Source: CAIWHR01 sp963816925
GTDB taxonomy: Bacteria; Pseudomonadota; Gammaproteobacteria; Burkholderiales; Casimicrobiaceae
Assembly (NCBI GenBank): GCA_963816925.1
Contig: CAWFMY010000001.1
Span: 62,001 to 126,000 of the forward strand
DNA: 64,000 bases
Direction: 5' to 3'
Part shown: positions 55,177 through 63,026 of the stretch, piece by piece
How the letters are laid out: every line of letters begins with the position of its first letter
How positions within the stretch are numbered: the first letter of the stretch is position 1
The notes under the pieces: model-generated
The model's input: only the letters and a program-made list of their open reading frames with translations
Database searches by the model: none
What the model was told of the DNA's origin: nothing
Program-made: the position numbers and the translations under genes

Positions 55177-56823
55177 TCACATCGCATCGGGCGCGCTGAT
55201 TCCGAGCACGGCAAGCGCGTTGCGCAGGACCTGGCCCGTTGCCACGACCAGCGCCAGCCGTGCGCGCTGCACCCGCGGATCGTCGACCAGGAACCGTTCG
55301 GCATTATAGTAACTATGGAATTCGGCGGCCAATTCCTTGAGGTACGAGGTCACGACGTGCGGCGCCATGTCGCGCGCCGCCAGCGCGAGTTCCACCGGGA
55401 AATCCGCGAGGCGGCGCAGCAGCGCATCCTCGTACGGGCTCGTCAGCGGCGCAAGGTCCGAGTCGGTGAGCGCGGCGGGCGCGGCGGCGGCCGCGGGACC
55501 CGCCTGGCGCAGCACCGACGCCACGCGCGCGTGCGCATATTGCACGTAGTAGACGGGATTCTCCTCGGTCTGCGATCGCGCGAGATCGACGTCGAACGTG
55601 AATTCGGTGTCGGCCTTGCGATTGACGAGGAAATAGCGCACCGCGTCGCGGCCGACCTCGTCGATCAGCTCGCGCAGCGTGACGTAGCTGCCGGCACGCT
55701 TGCTGATCTTGACTTCCTCCCCGCCGCGCATCACCCGGACCATCTTGTGCAGCACGTAGTCCGGATAGCCCGCCGGGATGCCGAGCCCCGTCGCCTGCAG
55801 TCCCGCGCGCACGCGGGTCACCGTGCTGTGGTGGTCCCCGCCCTGCACGTTGATCGCGCGCGCGAAACCGCGCTCCCATTTGGTCACGTGATAGGCGACG
55901 TCGGGCACGAAGTACGTGTACCCGCCGTCCGACTTGCGCATCACGCGATCCTTGTCGTCGCCGAAGTCGGTCGTCCGCAGCCACAGGGCACCGTCCTGCT
56001 CGTACGCGTATCCCGAGGCGACAAGGCGCTCGACGGTCGCCTGGACACGACCGTCGGTGTAGAGCGAGCTCTCGAGGTAATAGTTGTCGAACTTCACGCC
56101 GAAGGCCTGCAGATCGCGGTCCTGTTCAAGGCGCAGCTCGGCCACCGCGAACTTGCGGATCGTCTCGATATCGCCGAGGTCGTGGCCGACTTCGTCCAGG
56201 AAGCGCTGCGCGATCTCGCGGATGTACTCGCCGTGATAGCCGTCCTCCGGAAACGACGCATGCTCACCCAGGATTTCCTGCGCGCGCGCGCGCACCGAAA
56301 GCGCGAGGTTCTGGATCTGCTGGCCGGCGTCGTTGTAGTAGAACTCGCGGGTGACGGAAGCGCCCTGCCACTCGAGCAGCATCGCGACCGTGTCGCCGAG
56401 CGCCGCCTGGCGGCCGTGGCCCACATGCAGCGGGCCGGTCGGATTCGCGGAAACGAATTCGACCATCACCCGCTCGCCCACCCGCTCGTCGCTGCGGCCA
56501 TACCGTTCCCGTGCGGAGAGGATGTCGCGCACGACCGCCTGCCTCGCCGCGGGCGTGACAAAGATGTTGACGAACCCGGCGCCCGCGATTTCGGCCTTCG
56601 CGATCCAATCCACCGGCGGCAGCGCATCGATGAGCGCTTGCGCAAATTCGCGCGGATTGCGCTTCAGCGCCTTCGCGTGCTGGAGGGCGACGTTCGTCGC
56701 GTAGTCCCCGTGCGCGGCCAGCTTCGGCCGCTCGACGACGATCGGCGTCCCGGCACGCTCCGGCGCGATCTTCTCGAGTCCCTGCGCGAGCCAGGTTTCG
56801 ATTCGGGGGCGGAAATCCGTCAT
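55177..56823 (-). CDS. argS: Arginyl-tRNA synthetase
   Basis: Class I aminoacyl-tRNA synthetase. The HIGH-type motif is in NPTGPLHVGHGRQAALGD and the KMSKS-equivalent is VKISKRAGSYV. The N-terminal Add1 domain and C-terminal anticodon-binding DALR domain (AHARVASVLRQAG, YYNAERFLVDD) are complete. Length is 548 residues. The ATG at 56823 begins the canonical MTDFRPRIETWL; upstream in-frame residues are not conserved. It lies between priA and the SPOR gene on the minus strand. Confidence 0.96.
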   Translation of the reverse strand: MTDFRPRIETWLAQGLEKIAPERAGTPIVVERPKLAAHGDYATNVALQHAKALKRNPREFAQALIDALPPVDWIAKAEIAGAGFVNIFVTPAARQAVVRDILSARERYGRSDERVGERVMVEFVSANPTGPLHVGHGRQAALGDTVAMLLEWQGASVTREFYYNDAGQQIQNLALSVRARAQEILGEHASFPEDGYHGEYIREIAQRFLDEVGHDLGDIETIRKFAVAELRLEQDRDLQAFGVKFDNYYLESSLYTDGRVQATVERLVASGYAYEQDGALWLRTTDFGDDKDRVMRKSDGGYTYFVPDVAYHVTKWERGFARAINVQGGDHHSTVTRVRAGLQATGLGIPAGYPDYVLHKMVRVMRGGEEVKISKRAGSYVTLRELIDEVGRDAVRYFLVNRKADTEFTFDVDLARSQTEENPVYYVQYAHARVASVLRQAGPAAAAAPAALTDSDLAPLTSPYEDALLRRLADFPVELALAARDMAPHVVTSYLKELAAEFHSYYNAERFLVDDPRVQRARLALVVATGQVLRNALAVLGISAPDAM

Positions 56824-56951
56824 GGGAGCAAGGTCGTGGCGCCACGCGCCGGCGAGAGACAAAAAACCGCGAATCGAGCGGCACGATTCGCGCCGATCCA
56901 ATTCGCGGACGAATTATAGACGACGCGCCTCCCGGCCCCCGCGCGGACCGG

Positions 56952-59162
56952 TCAAGCAAAGCCCGCGGGATCGACGTCCAGAGCCCAGCGCACGCGCCTG
57001 CCCGGCAATGCTTCGATGGCGCTCCGCCATGCCGGCAGGAAGCGGTGCAGGGCGCCGCGATCCTCGCTTTGCGCGACCACCTGCCCGCGCTCCAATCCCG
57101 CTCGCCGGGCGAGCGCCGCGGGCACCGGCGGGAACACCGAGATCGCATTGCCCTCATGCCGCGCGAGTGCACGCCCCGCCTTGCGCACGGCGTCGAGGAA
57201 TGCATCGACTGCGTCACGGCTCGGCGCTTCCGCCGTGACGAGCGCAAGATGCGCAAACGGCGGCAGCCCGGACACGCGGCGCTCGGCGAGCAGGTCCGCG
57301 GCAAACGCGCCGTAGTCGTTCGCGGCAAGCGCGCGATAAAGCGGATGCTCCGGGAAATCCGTCTGCACGATCACTTCACCCGGTTGCGCGGCCCGCCCCG
57401 CGCGGCCGGAAACCTGGAACAGGAGCGCCGCAAGCCGCTCGGTGGCGCGGAAATCGGCGCTGTAGAGCGCGTTGTCGGCGCCCAGCACGCCGACCAGCGT
57501 GAGTTGCGGGAAATCGTGTCCCTTCGCCAGCATCTGCGTGCCGACGAGGATGTCGACGTGCCCGGCGTCCACGCGATCGCGGACGTCGGCGAAGGCGCCG
57601 CGCCGGCGCGTGCTGTCGCGATCGATGCGGACGATGCGGGCCGCCGGGAACATTTCCGTCAGCGCATGCTCGAGCCTCTGCGTGCCGAAGCCGCGCGGCA
57701 TGAGGTCGACGTTTCCGCATTCGGGGCAGGACGACGGAAGCCGCTCGGCGTGACCGCAGTGATGGCAGCGGACGAGTCCCGCGTCGCGATGCACGACGAG
57801 CCGCGCGCTGCACCGCGGGCATCCCGCCTGCCAGCCGCACGATGCGCACATCAGCGACGGCGCATACCCGCGCCGGTTGATGAACACGAGCGACTGTTCC
57901 CCGCGCCGCAGCCGGTCCGCCAGCGCGGCATGCAGCCGCTTGCCGATGCCCTCGACGGCGGCGGGATCGCGATGCGGCGCGAACACGACGGACGGCAGCG
58001 CTGCGTTCGCCATCGCGCGAGTCGCGAGCACGAGCCGCTCGTACCTTCCGCGCTGCGCCTGATGAAGCGACTCCAGCGACGGCGTGGCGGTGCCGAGCAC
58101 GACGGGCACGCCCCGCTGCCGCGCGCGCCAGACGGCGACGTCGCGGGCGTGGTAGCGCACGCCGTCCTGCTGCTTGAACGACGCGTCGTGCTCCTCGTCG
58201 ACGACCACGAGGCCGAGCCGCGGCATCGGCGCGAAGACGGCGAGTCGCGTGCCGAGCACGAGATCGGGCTCTCCGGCCGCCGCCGCGCGCCAGTGGCGGC
58301 GCCGCAGCGCGGCGGGAAGACCGCTGTGCAGCAGCACCGCGCGCCGGCCCGGCAACGCGAGCGCGACCCGCTGCGCGAACTGCGGCGTCAGGTTGATTTC
58401 CGGAACCAGCAGCAGGGCCTGCCTGCCCGCGGCAATGCACGCGGCGGCGGCGGCGATGTACACCTCGGTCTTGCCGCTCCCGGTGACGCCGTCGAGCAGG
58501 AAGGGCGCATATCGACTCTGCGCACCGTCGATCGCCGCGACCGCGCGCAGCTGCTCGTCATTGAGCGACGCCATCGCATCCGCCGCCGCGACAACCGACA
58601 TGGATGCCGGGCCCGCATCGTCGACCCAGCCCGCTTCGCGCCAGCGGCGGAGCCATGCACGAAGCTGTGGCGGCAATGCCGCGATATCGGCGGGCGACAG
58701 CACGTGATCCGGCGCCGCCAGCCACCGCTCGTACAACTCGCGCGCGCGCGGCGCGCGACCGAGCGAGGACGCGATCGCGGTTCGCCCTTCGTCCGTCAGC
58801 CGCTGCGGCATCGGCGTGGAACGCGCGCCGCCGGCGTGCGAACCGCCGCCGCGCCCGAGCGGCGGAACGATCTGCGCGAGCACGAGGCCGAGCGGCTCCT
58901 GATAGTAGCCGGCGACGAAATCCGCGAGCTGCAGAAGATCACCCGGCAGCGATGGAATTTCTCCGACGATTTCGTCTATCGGCTGCAGGCGTTCGTGCGC
59001 GACCTCGGACGTTGTTGCGATATCGATGACGACGCCGATCAGCGCGCGTCGTGCGAGCCGCACGCGAACAATCGATCCGCGCTCGACCGCGAGACCCGCC
59101 GGCACCCAATAATCGAAGGGTGTGCAGGCGGCAACCGGCAGCGCGACGCGGGCGATTCCCAT
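56952..59162 (-). CDS. priA: Primosomal protein N' (replication restart helicase PriA)
   Basis: Superfamily 2 helicase that reloads replisomes at broken forks. An N-terminal 3'BD fold (RVALPVAACTPFDYWVP) precedes the helicase motor with Walker A GVTGSGKTEVY, DEEH in VVVDEEHDAS and LGTATPSLES. The zinc cluster has eight cysteines: CASCGWQAGCPRC and CHHCGH...CPECG. The C-terminal helicase motif is QVSGRAGRA. Length is 736 residues. It is separated from hemE by a 402-bp AT-richer gap containing DnaA-box matches. Confidence 0.96.
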   Translation of the reverse strand: MGIARVALPVAACTPFDYWVPAGLAVERGSIVRVRLARRALIGVVIDIATTSEVAHERLQPIDEIVGEIPSLPGDLLQLADFVAGYYQEPLGLVLAQIVPPLGRGGGSHAGGARSTPMPQRLTDEGRTAIASSLGRAPRARELYERWLAAPDHVLSPADIAALPPQLRAWLRRWREAGWVDDAGPASMSVVAAADAMASLNDEQLRAVAAIDGAQSRYAPFLLDGVTGSGKTEVYIAAAAACIAAGRQALLLVPEINLTPQFAQRVALALPGRRAVLLHSGLPAALRRRHWRAAAAGEPDLVLGTRLAVFAPMPRLGLVVVDEEHDASFKQQDGVRYHARDVAVWRARQRGVPVVLGTATPSLESLHQAQRGRYERLVLATRAMANAALPSVVFAPHRDPAAVEGIGKRLHAALADRLRRGEQSLVFINRRGYAPSLMCASCGWQAGCPRCSARLVVHRDAGLVRCHHCGHAERLPSSCPECGNVDLMPRGFGTQRLEHALTEMFPAARIVRIDRDSTRRRGAFADVRDRVDAGHVDILVGTQMLAKGHDFPQLTLVGVLGADNALYSADFRATERLAALLFQVSGRAGRAAQPGEVIVQTDFPEHPLYRALAANDYGAFAADLLAERRVSGLPPFAHLALVTAEAPSRDAVDAFLDAVRKAGRALARHEGNAISVFPPVPAALARRAGLERGQVVAQSEDRGALHRFLPAWRSAIEALPGRRVRWALDVDPAGFA

Positions 59163-59287
59163 CGATTCAGTCCGAAGCCGTGCGTGCCGTCGCTCGCTTT
59201 GTAGTGTTCGAAATCTTCACCACACGCGATAGCAAGTGGAGGCAAGTCCTTGGTTTATAAAGAACGCAAAAAACGGCCCACACCTGC

Positions 59288-59296
59288 TGTGGATAA
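59288..59296 (-). other. DnaA-box match TTATCCACA
   Basis: An exact match to the strong DnaA box, read on the minus strand as TTATCCACA. It is 126 bp upstream of the priA start. In GC-rich DNA such a match by chance is uncommon. Confidence 0.6.
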
Positions 59297-59375
59297 CGTT
59301 GTGCGTAAGTGACCGCTCGCGTCCAGACCCGGGTTACCCCTGCCCGCCGTCGTGCGGGCACACAACGGGCGCAGG

Positions 59376-59404
59376 AAACTTTTTCTTTTTAATTTCAGCA
59401 AATT
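59376..59404. other. AT-rich tract, possible duplex-unwinding element
   Basis: A 29-bp stretch with about 24 A/T bases, in a chromosome that otherwise is clearly GC-rich. It lies between the DnaA-box matches at 59288 and 59466. Confidence 0.4.
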
Positions 59405-59465
59405 GCGTAGCGCGTCCCTCTGTATGTACGCAAGCGCACCGGGGCGCGGTTCGCGGAACCCCGGA

Positions 59466-59474
59466 TGTGCATAA
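59466..59474 (-). other. DnaA-box match TTATGCACA
   Basis: Matches the consensus TTWTNCACA exactly when read on the minus strand. Together with the box at 59288 it flanks the AT-rich tract. Confidence 0.5.
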
Positions 59475-59564
59475 GTAGCAGGGAAAACCCTCAATTCGCG
59501 CCATTGTCAAGCCCTTGCGAGCATCGCCGGGCCGTTTCCGGCCAAAAACCTGGCCGAAGCGCAA

Positions 59565-60634
59565 TCAGGCGGCAGCCCGGATCGCCCGCGATTCGCGATG
59601 CACGGCCTCCACCAAGCGCGGCGACATTCGCGGGAGGCGTTGCCGGGACGATGCCGTGCCCGAGATTGAAGATGTGCCCGGGCGCCGGACCCGCGGCGTG
59701 GATGACGGCGGCGACTTCGCGCCGCACCGTGTCCGGGTCCGTCAGCAGCACCAGCGGATCGAGATTCCCCTGCAGCGCGACATTCGCGCCGACGCGGCGG
59801 CGCGCGTCCGCGAGATCGACGGTCCAGTCGAGGCCCACGCCCGATGCGCCGCATGCCGCGATGTCGTCGAGCCATTGGCCGCCGCCCTTGGTGAAGACGA
59901 TCGTCGGCACGCGCCGGCCGTCACGGGCCGAGAACGAGCGTTTCCAGCACGGTGCGCATCGACGCGAGCGAGAACTTCCGGTACGCGGCGGCCGTCAGCA
60001 GCCCGCCCCAGGTGTCGAAGATCATCACCGCGTCGGCGCCGGCCGCGATCTGCTCGTTGAGATAGGCGCCGACGGCCTGCGCATTGACGTCGACGAGGCG
60101 CTGCAGAAGTTCGGGTCGCGCCGAAGCCATCCGCCGCACCGAGGCGAAGTCCGCGCTGCCGCCGCCTTCGATCATGTAGCAGGCAAGCGTGAACGGGCTG
60201 CCGGCGAAGCCGATCAGCGGGACGCGCCCGCGAAGGGCGCGCTTGATCTCGCGCACGGCGTCGAACACGTAGCGCAGCTTGCCCATGTCGGGCACCGCAA
60301 GCGCGCGGATCGCGGCCTCGTCGCCCGTCGTGCGGGCAAAGCGCGGACCTTCGCCCGCGGCGAAATCGAGGCCGAGCCCCATCGCATCCGGCACGGTCAG
60401 GATGTCGGAAAACAGGATCGCCGCGTCGAGCGGATAGCGGTCGAGCGGCTGCAGCGTGACCTCCGTCGCGAGCGACGGCGTCTGCGCGAGCGCGAGGAAG
60501 CTGCCCGCCTTCGCCCGCGTCGCGTTGTATTCGGGCAGGTAGCGTCCCGCCTGGCGCATCAGCCATACCGGCGTCCATGGCGTGGGCTGGCGGTCGAGCG
60601 CACGCAGGAAGGTATCGTTCTCGATAGTCGGCAT
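59565..60634 (-). CDS. hemE: Uroporphyrinogen decarboxylase, two frameshifts
   Basis: Heme-pathway enzyme that decarboxylates uroporphyrinogen III. Signatures are intact: PVWLMRQAGRYLPEY at the start, FSDILTVPDAMG, GFAGSPFTLACYMIEG and FNLGHGIVPATPP at the end. The frame breaks at about 59923-59927, where LVLG continues as RDGRRVPTIVFTKGG, and again at about 59613, where NVAAL continues as VEAVHRESRAIRAAA and stops at 59565. Both are restored by skipping one base. This is an essential gene in most bacteria, so two inactivating mutations would be surprising. Confidence 0.93.
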
Positions 60635-60697
60635 CAGCGCAGGGTAGCGGCATGCGGCAACCCGGGCAAGCGCCGCGGAGTTCGCGCACGGCCCGAA

Positions 60698-61576
60698 TCA
60701 GCGGGCGGGGGTGAGCGCGCGGCCCGTCAGGCGCTCGAGGATCGCGAGCGGCGCGCGCGCGGGTTCGTAGAGCGCGGACAGCGGCAGATGGATCGTCTGC
60801 TCCAGCATGTACTGGCCGGACAGCGCCGCGTGCATCACCTGGTCGGAAAAACACAGCCACGTCGTGCCGGGCGCGAAGCGCACGGTTTCCTGCGCGCAGT
60901 CGCGCTGGTAGGCGAGGTCGGCCTTCGCGCGGTCGTGCAGCCCGAGCATCAGGTGATCGTATTCCGTGCGCACGCCTTTGGTCGCGCGGACCGCGGCGAG
61001 CAGCAGCGACGCGCCGGGCACCGGACGCGAAATCCGCGGCAGCAGCGTCTTCGCCATCGCCTCGAACGGCTCGCCGACGCGCCAGACGCGCGGCGCGTCC
61101 GGACTCACGTTCGAGAACACGCGCAGGATGCGCTCGCCGCGGTTGGGGCGGGACGGAAACGCGTCGACATGCAGGCGCGAATCGTCCTTGCGCCATGACA
61201 CTGCGCGCCCGACCGCCGGCTGCGGCCGGTAGCTCGTGCGCGCGCGCTTCACGTACGGGGCGTAGGCGGGGAAGAGCGCGGTCACGAGGTCCGCGGCGTT
61301 CGCGGCGAAACGGGCGATCATCGCGGACAGGTCGGCCAGGTCCTTCGCGGATCCTCGCGCGCCCTTGAGCCTGCTGCCGTCGAGGCTGACGTTTTTCGCC
61401 CGGCCGTCCGACCACTCCGGCGAGAGGAAGCGGCGCTCGCGTTCGGACATCGCGAAAGGCAGGCGCGGCAGCACGAGCACCGCTCCGCTTTCGAGCGCGC
61501 GCGCGGCATTGCGCTGCGCGTCCGGCGTGAGCGCCGGCCGCCAATCGGCGAGGTCCAGCGTGACGAGCGATGACAT
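60698..61576 (-). CDS. kdoO: Kdo hydroxylase (Fe(II)/2-oxoglutarate-dependent, KdoO family)
   Basis: A 292-residue protein of the Kdo hydroxylase family that converts lipopolysaccharide Kdo to Ko in Burkholderia relatives. Iron ligands of the double-stranded beta-helix are visible as SRLHVDAFPSRPNRGER (His-x-Asp) and the distal His in DQVMHAALSGQYMLEQ. ILRVFSNVSPDAPRVWR follows the first ligand block. It lies between hemE and gltD on the same strand. The function is inferred from family resemblance. Confidence 0.85.
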   Translation of the reverse strand: MSSLVTLDLADWRPALTPDAQRNAARALESGAVLVLPRLPFAMSERERRFLSPEWSDGRAKNVSLDGSRLKGARGSAKDLADLSAMIARFAANAADLVTALFPAYAPYVKRARTSYRPQPAVGRAVSWRKDDSRLHVDAFPSRPNRGERILRVFSNVSPDAPRVWRVGEPFEAMAKTLLPRISRPVPGASLLLAAVRATKGVRTEYDHLMLGLHDRAKADLAYQRDCAQETVRFAPGTTWLCFSDQVMHAALSGQYMLEQTIHLPLSALYEPARAPLAILERLTGRALTPAR

Positions 61577-61589
61577 CGGGCGCCGAACG

Positions 61590-63026
61590 CTAGCGCGGCA
61601 ACTGCGTCGTGCCCATCAGGAACAGGTCGACCGCGCGCGCGCACTGCCGCCCTTCGCGGATCGCCCACACGACGAGCGACTGCCCGCGACGCATGTCGCC
61701 GGCCGCGAAGACCTTCGGGACCGACGTCCGGTAGTCGTCGACGTTCGCCTTGACGTTGCTGCGGGCGTCGCGCGCCACGCCGAGCTGCGCGAGCAGGCTG
61801 GGGGCGGCGGGACCGAGGAAGCCCATGGCGAGCAGCACGAGGTCCGCCTTGACGTCGAACTCGCTGCCCGGCACTTCGACCATCTTCATCTGCCCGTCGG
61901 CGCCCTTCCGCCATTCGAGGCGGACGGCGATCAATTTCTCGACCTTGCCGTTGCGGCCCTCGAAGCGCTTGGTCGCGACCGACCAGTCGCGCGCGCAACC
62001 TTCTTCCTGCGACGACGACGTGCGCAGCTTGATCGGCCAGTACGGCCACGTGAGCGGCTTGTTCTCGTTCTCGGGGGGCTGCGGCAGGAGCTCGAATTGG
62101 GTGACCGACGCCGCGCCGTGCCGGTTCGACGTGCCGACACAGTCCGAACCGGTATCGCCGCCGCCGATCACCACCACGTGCTTGCCCGTTGCCTTGATCT
62201 GGCCCACGACGGCGTCGCCGGCGACGACCTTGTTCTGCTGCGGCAGGAATTCCATCGCGAAATGGATGCCGTCGAGATCGCGCCCGGGGACCGGAAGGTC
62301 GCGCGGCGCCTCTGCCCCGCCCGACATCACCACCGCATCGTATTCGGCGAGGAGGTCCTCTGCGGAAACGTCATTGCCCACTTCGACGTTCGGCCGGAAC
62401 TCGACGCCCTCGATCGACATCTGCGCCATCCGGCGGTCGATCGCCGGTTTCTCCATCTTGAAATCGGGAATGCCGTAGCGCAGCAGCCCGCCGATCCGGT
62501 CGGCCTTCTCGTACACGACGACGCCATGGCCCGCGCGCGCGAGCTGCTGCGCGCAGGCGAGCCCCGCCGGTCCGGAGCCGATGACCGCCACGCGCTTGCC
62601 GGATTTCGCGAGCGGCGGCTGCGGCGTGACCCAGCCTTCCTCCCAGCCCTTGTCGACGATGAAATGCTCGATCGACTTGATGCCGACGGGATCGTCGTTG
62701 ATGTTGAGCGTGCACGCGGCCTCGCACGGCGCGGGACACACGCGACCCGTGAACTCCGGGAAGTTGTTGGTCGAGTGCAGCACGTCGAGCGCGGCGCGCC
62801 ACTGCTCGCGATAGACGAGGTCGTTCCAGTCCGGAATGACGTTGTTGACGGGGCAGCCGCTCATGCAGAACGGTATGCCGCAGTCCATGCAGCGCGCGCC
62901 CTGCTGCGCTGCGTCGGCGTCGCGGAGCGCCAGCACGAACTCGCGATAGTTGCGCTTGCGCTCGGCGGGCGGCAGCGCGACTTCCTCTATCCGCTCGAGC
63001 TCCATGAAGCCCGTGACTTTTCCCAT
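61590..63026 (-). CDS. gltD: Glutamate synthase small (beta) subunit
   Basis: NADPH- and FAD-binding subunit that feeds electrons to GltB. The N-terminal 4Fe-4S cysteines are in ARCMDCGIPFCMSGCPVNN and the second set in CPAPCEAAC. FAD and NADPH motifs are VAVIGSGPAGLACAQ and VVIGGGDTGSDC, and the C-terminus has VFAAGDMRRGQSLVVWAI. Length is about 478 residues. It is coupled to gltB: a GTG and then an ATG overlap the gltB stop, and ATG at 63026 is preferred. Confidence 0.95.
   Translation of the reverse strand: MGKVTGFMELERIEEVALPPAERKRNYREFVLALRDADAAQQGARCMDCGIPFCMSGCPVNNVIPDWNDLVYREQWRAALDVLHSTNNFPEFTGRVCPAPCEAACTLNINDDPVGIKSIEHFIVDKGWEEGWVTPQPPLAKSGKRVAVIGSGPAGLACAQQLARAGHGVVVYEKADRIGGLLRYGIPDFKMEKPAIDRRMAQMSIEGVEFRPNVEVGNDVSAEDLLAEYDAVVMSGGAEAPRDLPVPGRDLDGIHFAMEFLPQQNKVVAGDAVVGQIKATGKHVVVIGGGDTGSDCVGTSNRHGAASVTQFELLPQPPENENKPLTWPYWPIKLRTSSSQEEGCARDWSVATKRFEGRNGKVEKLIAVRLEWRKGADGQMKMVEVPGSEFDVKADLVLLAMGFLGPAAPSLLAQLGVARDARSNVKANVDDYRTSVPKVFAAGDMRRGQSLVVWAIREGRQCARAVDLFLMGTTQLPR

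Larger units (their letters stand above)
59163..59564. other. 402-bp intergenic region between priA and hemE
   Basis: No gene is supported. It contains two exact matches to the DnaA-box consensus TTWTNCACA (59288-59296 and 59466-59474, both read on the minus strand), one near-match at 59300-59308, and a very AT-rich tract at 59376-59404. It also holds a 7-bp stem-loop near 59341-59360 with no T-tract. Confidence 0.55.

Noticed and set aside
59341..59360. Stem-loop tgcccgc / gcgggca as a transcription terminator for priA or hemE
   Set aside because: Neither strand has a run of T residues after the stem, and it lies upstream of priA and downstream of hemE at a distance that does not suit termination.
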